Shown: one piece after another, positions 26,201 through 33,997 of the stretch | How the letters are laid out: the number at the start of each line of letters is the position of its first letter | How positions within the stretch are numbered: the stretch's first letter is position 1 | Assembly: GCF_027744825.2 (NCBI RefSeq) | Contig: NC_071340.1 | Coordinates: 8,013,501-8,077,500 of the forward strand | Direction: 5' to 3' | Length of the DNA stretch: 64,000 bases | Source of the DNA: Synchiropus splendidus | Taxonomy: Eukaryota; Chordata; Actinopteri; Syngnathiformes; Callionymidae | The notes under the pieces: model-generated | The model's input: the letters and a program-made list of their open reading frames with translations, nothing else | The model's database searches: none | Told to the model about the DNA's origin: nothing | Position numbers and translations under genes: made by a program

Positions 26201-28644
26201 GGATTATCAACAGCTGGGTGGACAATACTGTGGTCCAAATGAAGAAGATGGTGGCTTCAAACTCTCCTCAGTGATGTCAGACTGGAGGGTAAATCTGTTC
26301 ATACATGTGTTCCTTGATCAGAGCCAGATGTCTTTAAGTGGCAAAGCAATGGGGGGGACGGACGGAAGTGAGGAAAAAAAATGGCGAAACCACAATTAAC
26401 GGAGGAAATGGCTGCTTTATGAGGCTGATAAAGGCTGGGTAGAGGTGATGATGGTGGTGGAGGTGGTGATAGCGCGCAGTCTGACTGCAGTGACTCAACC
26501 ACCAGAGCTGACAACTGTCAGCGTGACGTGCTGGGGCTCTGAAGCCGGGGTAAAAGGATCCTACGTGGACAATGTTGCAGCTCACTTGTTTCTTAACCTC
26601 AGAATGGATAACAGATGTGCAGGATTTTGGAGCGGAATTTTCTTTCCTGTATGACAAAGCCCTCCGAGCAGTTCACACATCAGATAGTAAAGTGTGTGCG
26701 TCTGTGTGGGAGCAAATGCTGCTTTAAATGAACTGAAATACGTTGTGGCAGCTGACCAACTTCATGTTTGTGAGGGTCACAACCAACGATCAGTTTGAGG
26801 ACTGACCCCAGTCATTATATTAACCCCATCACTCTGACTGCGTCACCATATGTTGAGTTTCAGTATTATTCTGACATCAATTACAATTGTTTTTGTGCTC
26901 AAAATAATGAGGTGCTGCGTCATAGTTTGTGTTGTCATTAGATTTCGGTGCAGCACCACTTGCTTGAGTCACCCAGCGCAGCAACACACGAATAATATCA
27001 AGCTAGTATTGAAACTCAAAACGAAAATGTTCCTCTTTCTGGTTAAAAACTTTTCCCACCTCTGTTTCTCTCCTCGTGATGCAGGCAGGGAAACAGTGCC
27101 AGGGTTATGTGCTTGCGTGTGCCTGTCTCAAAGATTGACAAACACTATAACAATTTACACAGCACTTTTCACCATAGCCAGATCAATATTCACGGCAGGC
27201 TGTCAATGTCAGCCTAACATCCGCTCCAGCCTCCATATCATTCATACACACTAGGACAAGGTGAGTTGGGGTTCTTGCCAAAGCACAATACTGAAGTTTA
27301 CATCCGGATAAGTGCCACTTTCTGTCATTACGCTCTTTTACTGCTGCTACTTGTGTATATACTTTTTTTTTTTTTTTTAGTACCTACTGGTTGTTCTCTG
27401 CATGCTTGATTGTTTTTTGATATATTCTTTTGTACATTGTTTGCACCAAGGGAGTAGCGCTCAAATTTTGTTGTACACTGTACAAGGATTCTATTCTATT
27501 CTATTCTATTCTATTGCCAAAGCATAATACTGGGCGACCCTAAGAACTCAGCAGTGAAATCGCCCTCCATCTGTGCTTAGGTGCAGCATCTTCCTCTTTT
27601 ACAACTTGGACCACTTGCTAAATCTATTTTACATTGCTCTTTTTTTTACTGTAACAACAGCTTTCTTCAAGGCCATGCGTCATTGTCAGAAATGACGTGA
27701 TATGGTGTCATTCCGATTGCAACATATTCTGTGGTGTATTACGGGAGCGCTGCAGTGGGGTTACAAGACAACACCGAAACTTTTTATTCCAAGAAATGAT
27801 GGCTCACTAACCGCATTCTGACAAAAATGATGAGCTCAGTGAAGATCAGGAAGTTGACTGTATAAATCCAACCGCTTCTTTTTCATGAATATCTAGTAAC
27901 TTTTGGGGGTTCCCTCGTATAACCCAGTTGTGCTGCAGATGGTACAAATCCATCCTAACTTCAGTGACTGAACATGTGTGTTCAGGCTTGGAGAAAACGG
28001 TGGCTTTTTCGTCCAATAAATGTGTCTTAAGAGCGCATTATTGTGGATTTGGCATGAGCGTGTGTGTGTGTGTTGCCGTGTGGGAGGGTTGTCTTCCAAA
28101 GTTCCACACATGCTCCAGCTCCCCTCCCACTGCTCTCAGTGCACCCAAGTTACTGAGTGAAGTGGCCCTAGCCCCTCATCGGCTCCCTCACATCTCATTC
28201 TAAACAGGAACCAACAAGGGAATTTAAACAAGACTCACCCTCTCTCGCGTCTTCGCCAGCCTGCAAGAGGAGGAGGAGGAGAAAGAGTCGTTAAAAGCGT
28301 CCACGCACCAGAAGCAACTGATAGTTTGACATGTCCAGCAGCGGTGGCGGCAGCCGGAACTTTCGTGTCGCCTTGTAAAACCTTTCACAGAAATACCTCT
28401 ATTTCGCATGTTATGTAAGAGCGTGCGCTCATATATCGGGGAGTGCAGCGTCAACACAGCGCACAGAGGAAACACTGTGCGCTTTTACGCAGCACGAACT
28501 TTTTCTGGAGAGCAAAGAAAACCTGTTGCTCTTCCGCTTCGCAGCCGCATTACATGCAATATTACGCGAATTTCGAACGCTTACCTTGACAGCTGAAGTC
28601 ACTACAAATCCTACCAGGAGTAACGCGAGTGATAGCAAAGCCAT
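2125..28644 (-). CDS. adamts3: adamts3, 5' part of gene (exons 1-4; 3' part outside window)
   Basis: ADAMTS3 is a secreted zinc metalloprotease that removes the N-propeptide of fibrillar procollagens and, with CCBE1, activates VEGF-C in lymphatic development (family knowledge). Here four minus-strand exons join as 28644-28585, 28260-28239, 21784-21378 and 2281-2125, all with GT/AG edges and matching phases (60+22+407+157 nt). The 215 complete codons hold a signal peptide (1-20), a short linker, and the reprolysin-type propeptide with conserved Cys141 and Cys160, an RVKR basic site at 63-66, and N-glycosylation sequons at N81, N114 and N123. Segments FFNITAFGKEFHLRL and EYFIEPLERG match vertebrate ADAMTS3 as I remember it more closely than ADAMTS2 or ADAMTS14. 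The metalloprotease, disintegrin, thrombospondin and PLAC parts would lie beyond position 1. No frameshift or stop is seen, so the gene looks functional. The paralogues ADAMTS2/14 are the main alternative. Confidence 0.92.
2950..3390 (+). repeat. Possible LTR-retroelement remnant
   Basis: The stretch is rich in TGTC/CTTG words, carries AATAAA-like GGAATAAACCTT at about 3330, and ends in TCTGCATTTGGGGCCTC followed by GTAGACAG. This resembles 3' ends of solo LTRs that I remember from teleost genomes. No terminal repeats or coding region could be matched inside the window, so the class is uncertain. Confidence 0.3.
4647..5055. repeat. Inverted trinucleotide repeat around a 310-bp AT-rich core
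   Basis: The left arm (4647-4695) reads ACT/ATT triplets becoming TACTAC then AATAATAAT; the right arm (5008-5055) reads the reverse complement order TTATTATT, AGTAGTAG, then GTAGTGGTCG. The arms could pair as a long imperfect stem enclosing about 310 bp of A-rich DNA with no coding potential. Confidence 0.5.
6764..7130. mobile_element. Long-inverted-repeat MITE, copy A (degenerate)
   Basis: The left part (6764-6935) has CCTCACTTCCATG, GACGCATTACGCTTTCAAT, CTGGTGCTGTGGGCAGTGCG; the right part (about 7010-7070) has GCAACGCGGAAGACTGCC, TTTGGAGTCAGCATAGGATGCAT. The reverse complement of the right end matches the start of copies B and C. The left end lacks about 20 bp found in them. No transposase is encoded. 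Superfamily unknown. Confidence 0.6.
9770..9791. repeat. (CA)n microsatellite
   Basis: About ten perfect CA units lie inside adamts3 intron 3. Confidence 0.95.
11880..12616. mobile_element. Tigger/pogo-like MITE, complete copy
   Basis: A 737-bp element starts CAGTGGAACCTCGG and ends with the complement, CCGAGGTACCACTG, flanked on both sides by TA (11878-11879 and 12617-12618), the target duplication of Tc1/mariner/pogo transposons. Subterminal TTCGAA-type repeats are present at both ends. It has no intact transposase; open frames of up to 137 codons inside show no DDE motif. About 450 bp of it (12168-12616) is repeated in opposite orientation at 48836-49226. The Tigger label rests on TA duplication and CAG ends; the non-autonomous transposon call itself is strong. 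Confidence 0.8.
13190..13345. repeat. Clustered TTGAATCAA/CAACGTTGA words
   Basis: The words TTGAATCAATGTTGA, TTGAATCAACGTTGAAAC and TTCAAGTTGAAC recur within 150 bp, resembling internal repeats seen in some fish MITEs. No boundaries could be found. Confidence 0.25.
15301..15335. repeat. Perfect 15-bp hairpin
   Basis: CTGCTGCTGAAGCTG (15301-15315), a 5-nt loop, then its exact reverse complement (15321-15335). It lies in intron 3, away from splice sites. The stem is GC-balanced and stable; no function can be read from sequence. Confidence 0.9.
16001..16540. mobile_element. Long-inverted-repeat MITE, copy B (best preserved)
   Basis: The left arm from 16001 contains CCCATCCTCACTCCCATGG, GTGGACTTTTGCATCC, CACCAAAGGCAGCTTT; the right arm, read on the minus strand from 16540, contains CCCATCCTCACCCTCATGG, GACTTTCTGCGTCC, AACCAAAGGCAGCTTT. 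The arms are therefore inverted copies of at least 110 bp, with a unique centre carrying the perfect palindrome TCCTCCTTACGTAAGGAGGA. No transposase is encoded. Copies A and C share the same arms. Target duplication was not resolved. Confidence 0.75.
17727..17771. repeat. Self-complementary (AAT)n/(ATT)n tract
   Basis: AATAATAAT units run into ATTATTATT units with only AGT between, so the tract can fold on itself. It is a simple repeat in intron 3. Confidence 0.85.
18548..18582. repeat. Perfect 15-bp AT-rich hairpin
   Basis: AATGAATATCAAGTA (18548-18562), loop TTCAT, then the exact reverse complement (18568-18582). It is in intron 3, with no neighbouring feature to explain it. Confidence 0.9.
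18965..19075 (+). repeat. Dispersed repeat, copy 1 (pair with 31580-31690)
   Basis: TTGAAATAGTGATGTCA and AGTGGACTATTTCATTG are shared, with a few changes, with 31628-31675, and the preceding TTTACAGTA context is also shared. The two segments are the same strand sense. Family not recognised. Confidence 0.6.
20340..20790 (-). mobile_element. LINE pol C-terminal remnant (RTE-like), minus strand
   Basis: Minus-strand translation gives VREARLRWFG followed by MGVVKEDRNRIGV and EDDGFRWKWR, the pattern seen at the C-terminal end of fish RTE-type reverse transcriptases (VREARLRWFGH..., then a KED...GV...ED...WR tail). Further upstream on the minus strand, KGKLYRT-like residues are visible out of frame. 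The open frame 20347-20598 is a chance survivor in a decayed copy. The RTE assignment is from memory of these motifs. Confidence 0.6.
21378..21784 (-). CDS. adamts3: adamts3 exon 3 (main propeptide exon)
   Basis: A 407-nt exon covers codons 28-163. The acceptor is CTTCTTCAG after a T/C-rich tract and the donor is GTAAGT (21372-21377). It starts with two bases completing a Gly codon, then runs PLTSRLKEYGLVTP, a basic site QRVKRE (likely proprotein convertase site at residue 66), FFNITAFGKEFHLRLRP, a variable acidic/Asn-rich loop with two sequons (N114, N123), TGRRE, and TDCTFVGDITDVPG...NNCDGL. The two cysteines (141, 160) and the CxxVGD motif are typical of the Pep_M12B propeptide. It ends in phase 0. 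The furthest-downstream Met in its frame is not a start; the exon is internal. Confidence 0.95.
25091..25167. repeat. hAT-like MITE fragment
   Basis: CAGTAGTGAAGGGTTGATGA, GTTCATGAAACAGTGTCCTG and AGATGGCGCT match the end of the hAT-like elements at 36655 and 41207. Only one end is present. Confidence 0.5.
26430..26470. repeat. GGTGAT-rich imperfect repeat
   Basis: GAGGTGATGATGGTGGTGG-type triplets; the opposite strand gives a run of His codons in a chance open frame. Confidence 0.7.
27340..27516 (+). mobile_element. LINE 3' tail ending in (TTCTA)n
   Basis: A T-run, then TTTGCACCAAGGGAGTAGCG and TTGTTGTACACTGTACAAGG, then five to six TTCTA units (27488-27515). This is the typical layout of the 3' UTR and terminal microsatellite of L2-like fish LINEs. 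No coding part is present. Confidence 0.5.
28239..28260 (-). CDS. adamts3: adamts3 exon 2, 22-nt microexon
   Basis: A 22-nt exon lies between a strong pyrimidine tract ending CTTGCAG (28261 upward) and a GTGAGT donor (28233-28238). It adds AGEDARE plus the first base of a Gly codon, converting phase 0 of exon 1 into the phase needed by exon 3. The residues line up with the AGNEE stretch that follows the leader in mammalian ADAMTS3, as I remember that protein. Without it, exon 1 joined to exon 3 reads K-V-L-stop. The call rests on splice signals, exact phase and residue similarity; no transcript is available to me. Confidence 0.8.
28261..28584 (-). other. adamts3 intron 1 (324 bp)
   Basis: This short, CpG-rich intron between the signal-peptide exon and the microexon has a GTAAGC donor and a CTCCTCCTCTTGCAG-type acceptor. 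Its CpG density continues that of the promoter, so it may be part of the CpG island rather than a typical intron. Confidence 0.8.
28585..28644 (-). CDS. adamts3: adamts3 exon 1 (start codon and signal peptide)
   Basis: The exon encodes MALLSLALLLVGFVVTSAVK: a start, a hydrophobic core of about 15 residues and a small-residue end (TSA) suitable for signal peptidase, as expected for a secreted ADAMTS. It ends in phase 0 at AAG followed by a GTAAGC donor (28584 downward). The ATG has G at -3 and G at +4, a good Kozak context. An in-frame TAA lies 36 nt upstream (28678-28680), so no longer N-terminus is possible in contiguous sequence. The length and hydrophobic pattern fit the ADAMTS3 leader, although leaders diverge quickly; identification rests on splicing in frame to exons 2-4. 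Confidence 0.88.
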
Positions 28645-28928
28645 TACGTGTCTTGGAAGCGTATCCCAAAGAGAAGTTTATAAAAAATAAAAAAGAGAGA
28701 GCGCGAGAGAGGAGGATGGAAAAGTCATTCACAAGTGACTCAAGTGAATGTGCCGATCGTGTCTCTGTTTCAACACAGGAAAAAAAGTTAGTTTAACGAG
28801 GTGACTTCGGTAGAAAGTTTTTGGGTGAGTCCAGACATCCCCTCTGCCTCCGGCCGGACAGAGCTGCAGTGTGAAGCCCCTGCAACCTGGAACTCGGCTC
28901 TCCTGGCTAATAAGAAAGACCAGCCCTG

Positions 28929-28940
28929 TGTGACGTCACA
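28929..28940. promoter_or_regulatory. Palindromic CRE (CREB/ATF-type) site
   Basis: TGTGACGTCACA is a perfect 12-bp palindrome containing the full cAMP response element TGACGTCA (28931-28938), about 285 bp upstream of the adamts3 start codon in a CpG-rich setting. Full CREs near promoters are commonly bound by CREB/ATF factors. Binding here is inference. Confidence 0.5.
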
Positions 28941-30689
28941 GCGCCTCGGCCTGAACACATGGTAGGACAGATGCCGGAGGAGGAGGGGGATCCTCTGCTT
29001 CTCATCCCGGCAGAGGATGGGACACTCAAGTCTCTCTGCAGCAGAGTCGTGTCTGAAGTTGTGACACAAATATAGTGTACTGCTGGACGATCATACACAT
29101 GACATGTGCCTGTCAAGCCTTACACTATATTTACAACCTTGTCTTCAAAGTCTTGGGGTGAGTCAGTCAGGTGTCGGGGACCAGCTTATACTACATTTTA
29201 CTGAAATTATTTGTCAAACTGAGGACCCAGGCACCAAATAGAACTCAAATCCCACTGTCAATATTGGGTCTCAGCATGTTGCTTGGGCAGAGGAGGAGAT
29301 CAAATTATATCCAGCCATAAATAGTTTCAGTCAAACTGTAGCTAAGTATGAGTATTTCATTTAAAATGGTGTGGTCTAGTGCTCCACTGATGTCTACTGT
29401 TAATTCAAAAGCCCCTAAAAGAGCATAAATGGGCCTGAGCTGGACCCCGTCTGCTCCATGCTTTGAAATATGTATTGCGGGATTATTGACTTGATTACAA
29501 AGCATTTTTCTCACCAAAAAAGGAAGAATAAATGCAGTAAAGCAATGTCATAATGGCTCATTAAAAGCTGTTGAGTAGGATTTCACTTTTTTCTTGACGC
29601 GAAGTCCTAAATATCACTTGCAAAAAAACACGACTGGCTTTGGGCAGACTGTGTAATGGTCAGACGTAAGTTAATAACCTCCTGGGTCCAACATGTTTTC
29701 TCACCCAGAGACATGAGCCTCCAACATAAAGTCAATGTGTGTGGTGTTGCTTTCAGACAGCTCAGCCTTTAAAACTTTCTAGACCATGCTGGCTGCCTCA
29801 GTATTGTCCAAGAAATGATTAAACAGCGGAGACGCTCCATCCATACGGCTGTGTGCTTGTGGATTTACTACAAAGTTTTGCATCATCCAGCGGCCCAAGA
29901 CTCCCATATGATGCGAGAGCTTGGAGCGTTCACTCAGCATGAGTGAACTTTTAACTCCGAATATGTCCAACCTCCAAGATACACAGGGCCATTGATTGAG
30001 GCCAAGAAACAATAAATAAACTCACTTCCTGCCGATGGCCTCATGAAGCTGGTCTCTCACGGTGTTGCTGTCCTCTTACTGACCCGTGGGATGCGTCAGG
30101 GTCACACTCACTCACACAAGATCTTGGGACTTCACTCACAAAATATCAAAATGACTCGTTTGAAAAACAACCCTCCCACTGACCTTGACTGGTGAGTAAG
30201 GAGCACGAGCCACATCAAGTTCTCCACCTTTGTTCCTCTGACAAAACATCGGACTTGAGATGAACTGCTGCTGAATATGTGAGTTTCTGCTGCTGATCGA
30301 TGACATGTGGCATATTGGCTCCTCTGGACCTGGTGCAACATCATCATGACATTCCTGATGTCACTTGCTTTTGGCATGTCTCCTGGTACATTGTACTCGT
30401 CTAACAGCTCTTGGGTTAAGCTCTCCTGAATCACATTTTTTATTGGCTAGTTCCAGATAGTCAGCATATTTGAATGTCAATGAATCAGTGGTTTTCGATT
30501 CCCCATTAGATCAATGAGTTGCAGAAACTGTTTGGTGCAGTTACCAAATCAGTCAATCAATTGAAACCTTAATCCCTACATCTTGGATACAAGTTGGTCT
30601 GTCAACGTTTTCCACTGTATATGAAGCGGATAACTGCACAAGGTTTGGCAAGGCTGAAGTGACAGAAGGCTGCAACAGTTTTGGTAGAT

Positions 30690-30977
30690 CATGCCCTATC
30701 ACACACGTCAACGTCAAGGCCTGTGGGCCAAATTCGGCCCACCAATTCATTGTATGTGTCCCGAAAAGCATGTCATCATTGTGGCTCATGAAGAGACTAG
30801 TGTTTCAAGTTCAGCTGTTTTCTAGCAGCAGTGACAAGTTAAGTCTGTTGTCTGTTGAGCCTTTTTTATTTTATTTTATTTTATTGGCAGTACTTTATTC
30901 CGAAGCACTTCCCAAGTTGATGGGATCCCCACTGTCCATGGCAATAAAGTTGATTCTGATTCTGATTCTGATTCTGT
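30690..30977 (+). repeat. Composite repeat with GGCC-rich palindromic start and (GATTCT)n tail
   Basis: It contains GGGCCAAATTCGGCCCACC (a common vertebrate dispersed-repeat word), then a (TTTTA)n run at 30861-30885, then GGCAATAAAGTTGATTCTG leading into four to five GATTCT units (30951-30976). The tail looks like the 3' end of a LINE; the start may belong to a different element. Confidence 0.45.
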
Positions 30978-31579
30978 CACCAAAGTCACAAAATCATGTC
31001 AGGCAACATTGTGGCATTTAAGCAAGCCAAGCTGCAAATATGAAGCCTGATGTAGTTACTACTTCACACCAGCAGTTGGCAGACACCTGTAACTTCAATC
31101 TGTGCAACATTTGTTGGTGTGTTTCTATCAAACTTTTTGAGTGAATAAAGATTGAAAATCACCCCTAGCTGAGGACAGGGAAAAAGCCTGTGGTTTTGTA
31201 ATAGGAGCACATCAGAGAGCAGGAGAGCGAATGTGACTGACTGAGATTCTGAAGAGGAATATTCACACTGATGAAGATCGGCCAGTCAGTGTAACGGAAA
31301 GTGCAGGTGCAGCACTGCTTCAGCGCTGAGTGACAGCCATCAAGCGCAGGGACAGTCAAAACGCTGATGGAGGTAGTGGGACCGTGGAAAAACAGCAGCC
31401 GACGCGGTGGCAGTGGAGGTGGTGATCACGGTCCCACCATATATGACAGAGATGATGCCAACATCATCAATGAGAGTGAGATGAGGAAGATCTCCAGTGG
31501 ATCTGATAAACATCTGTACAAGTCAAGTAATTCACGATGGCCGCCACCTGGTGACATCATTATATGCAAATAAGATGAA

Positions 31580-31690
31580 GATTTTTCTCATTTACAGTAT
31601 ACATTTTTCTCTGACTGTTTTCAAGTTACAACCTCTTGAAATAGTGATATCAGAGTGGAATATTTCATGGAAAAAAAGGCTTAACCCCCC
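31580..31690 (+). repeat. Dispersed repeat, copy 2 (pair with 18965-19075)
   Basis: It shares TTGAAATAGTGAT, AGTGGA and TATTTCAT with the intron 3 copy in the same order and spacing. Confidence 0.6.
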
Positions 31691-33169
31691 CAAAAAAAAT
31701 AATAATTAAAGGGAGAAAATGCAGATGTACAGTATGTTTGTGGTGCAAGGATAAAAGTGAGCACAAGAGACATTCTGTATTCTACTACACTCACCCAAAT
31801 AAATACTGCTCAGCCCACGACTTGGCCTGTGTTAGCAAACGCTGCCCCTGGCATGATCGAGTTTGACTCACCTGCTCTTTTAGCCTCATCTGCAGCTCCC
31901 AGAGGATCCATTGCCCTCGGTTAGTGGAAAGGATAAAAGTCACAACTTCCTTGGCTTTCAGCAGGAACCGACAGGAAACCATGTTCTGTGGGAGCCTCTC
32001 CTGAAGAGTGGCATCTCAAGATTCCCATTTTCATTTGTGAATGCAGGAACGAAGAAGGGCCCTTGCTCTTCAGTCACAATTCATGTTCATTTTCTTCATT
32101 TTCAGTGCTGCAATCTAGCTAAGACAAGTATCTCACTCACCAATTACGTGTGTGAGATAGACAGAATTTGCTCTCAATGCATGTTGATATCTGACCTATG
32201 AAGATTGTAAAAGTGCTGATGCTCTCTGGTGTTGATGGAGAGTAATCCTTTATTTTCAGACTCAACACTGACATCACATTCTGTTTCCATTTCTATTTTC
32301 CGTTACAGTTCCAATAAATATGCTCCTTGTTTTGCAGGTTGATCTGGATATAGTTCTGCCCCTTGAGCGACTGAGTTTGAACAACACATGATGACGTTCT
32401 TCATCGCAGACTTTTTCAGACCATGAAACCTATGAAACAGCTCAAAAATGTAAATCTATCTTCGCTCATTTTGACAAATAAATCCATTCTGCCGAGCACA
32501 TGTGGATGTTATTTGCACTGATGACAGCTGAGCTAACAAAGTGACCACAATTAAAAGAGTTTCCTTCCATTACAGCCTTACGTAAGACTGTTAAATAATG
32601 CTCAAGATATTGCTCTCCCTTTTGTGGTTCGTGCAGTGAGTGTGAACTGTCAGACAGAGCCCCGAAACCAGGTCCAACTCCACGCGTCTCACATGGAAGA
32701 CACATGATCATATATCAGCTCTTTTATTGGGTACGCCGCGGCTTCCTTCTATTCTGTGTCAAGACATTCTGTTCATTTTCCTCTCCTCCCCTTGCAGCTC
32801 TTCATCCGTCTGCAATATTACGCCCAGGAGCTGTCTTCTCATGCTGCTGCTGGAGTCATTAAATGACCAGCCGTGAAAGGAGATAAGTGATAGATGGGGC
32901 CTTGTGCGTCGTTTCTTGCTGGCAACTTCAGGGCTGTGGGATTTGCACTGGCTGGATATCAGCATTGGTGCCTGCAGATGTTGCCGACCTTACACTGGCC
33001 TATTTTAAACACAGGCTAAGAGGAATCTCAACAGTATTCTGAATCTGATATTTGTCCTTTTTTGTTATTATGATACATATCTCCTGCCAATACCTCCTCT
33101 TCTATTGTTAGGGCTGAAGGGCAAATATCAAGGCCAAAATCCTTGACACCACCCTTCCAAACTGATCCT

Positions 33170-33280
33170 CTTTTCACTTGCCTCCAGAGAAAACAGAGGC
33201 TCAATACTGGAGCTCCTCAAGGCACTGTTCTGTCTACATTTCTTTTACATTTCTCGACTGAAAGTCTCATCATGATGACT
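33170..33280 (+). mobile_element. Non-LTR reverse transcriptase fragment
   Basis: Plus-strand translation includes QRLNTGAPQGTVLSTFLLHF, matching the NTGxPQGxVLSPxLF block of LINE reverse transcriptases. The catalytic YxDD motif is not visible downstream, so this is a decayed piece. The longer open frame around it (33143-33544) is otherwise unlike RT. Confidence 0.5.
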
Positions 33281-33751
33281 GAGCTTGCAGTAGAGCTCCA
33301 TCACCCCATCACCATCCAGAGGCTGGACATCGAAACAGTGGACCCTGGTAAAGGACTTGACTGTCCACAGTCCAGACTGTTCTTTACTGTTTATTTTAGT
33401 GACATACGTGGGTGTTTGCGAAGACAGAGCGCACATCATGACAGAAAAAAAAGTGGCTCCGGGCACTCTGGGCCAATGCGCACTGGAACCACAGCATCAT
33501 ACACAGAGAGGTCAGAAAGGTCTAGAGGTAAGATTTTTTTCTGAGCTGTGCGATGAGATGGGAGCTGGACGAAGCAAGATGGCTTTGGAACGTTTGAGCA
33601 GCGAGAGGAAATTTGAATGTTTGCAGCCAAGTTCACTGATGTGTGGTTTACAGTGGTATTCTTTTCTTATCAAAACATTATTGAAATTTGTCGACACAGC
33701 CGTGACCCAGGTTCGCTGAAGCCCACCCCCAACCGAGGTTTGCCGTAAAAG

Positions 33752-33997
33752 GAATAGAAAATGCTGTCAAACCTTTCCTAGTCAGTTGCATTAGCAGGTG
33801 GAGATGTAGTCGTCCCCCTAGATTCTACATTACATCTACATTCACACTAGGGGAAAATGACAGTATTTTGATAGAAGGAATGACAGTATTTTTAAGGAAA
33901 AATAATTTCAGTTTTAAGATTGTGTTTGTTGTTAAATGAATAGGAAATACTTTCAAACCTTACCTTGTCGGTTGCATCATCAGGTGGAGATGTAGTC
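33752..33997 (+). repeat. Two 60-bp direct repeats, 186 bp apart
   Basis: 33752-33811 and 33938-33997 share TTGCAT, CAGGTGGAGATGTAGTC and most of the rest (I estimate about 85% identity). The segment between carries GGGGAAAATGACAGTATTTT, which recurs near 38090. Confidence 0.75.

Larger units (their letters stand above)
21785..28238 (-). other. adamts3 intron 2 (6.45 kb)
   Basis: The intron lies between microexon 2 and exon 3. It holds a hAT-like fragment (25.09 kb), a GGT/GAT-rich purine stretch (26.43-26.47 kb) and the 3' tail of a LINE (27.34-27.52 kb). Otherwise I see no gene or RNA in it. Confidence 0.85.
28230..28990 (-). promoter_or_regulatory. CpG-rich promoter region of adamts3
   Basis: CpG dinucleotides are concentrated around exon 1; I count about two dozen between 28300 and 28650, far above the surrounding DNA. 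On the minus strand the 5' leader just upstream of the ATG is pyrimidine-rich (complement of 28681-28720). The transcription start cannot be fixed from sequence. A CpG-rich promoter is inferred from position and composition only. Confidence 0.5.
29000..33140. other. Upstream intergenic stretch, no gene seen
   Basis: Apart from repeats at 30.69-30.98 and 31.58-31.69 kb I see no gene. A good-looking acceptor at about 32776-32797 is followed by 22 open codons and a stop, but has no partner exon. An open frame at 29305-29517 on the minus strand has a weak reverse-transcriptase-like DHTILNEIL string that I do not trust. Confidence 0.5.

Noticed and set aside
26334..26657. His-rich open frame
   Set aside because: It is produced by the GGT/GAT simple repeat at 26.43-26.47 kb.
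28677..28682. TATAAA on the minus strand near the adamts3 start
   Set aside because: It lies only 33-38 nt upstream of the ATG, leaving almost no 5' leader if used as a TATA box; an AT-rich run makes it likely by chance.
29305..29517. Minus-strand frame with DHTILNEIL, resembling the LINE RT block around DHxILL
   Set aside because: The conserved residues before it (DLSAAFDTV) are absent in any frame; similarity is too short.
32776..32870. Strong acceptor-like tract (CTCCTCCCCTTGCAG) followed by 22 open codons and a stop on the plus strand
   Set aside because: No partner donor or upstream exon, no poly(A) signal soon after, and the peptide resembles nothing I know.
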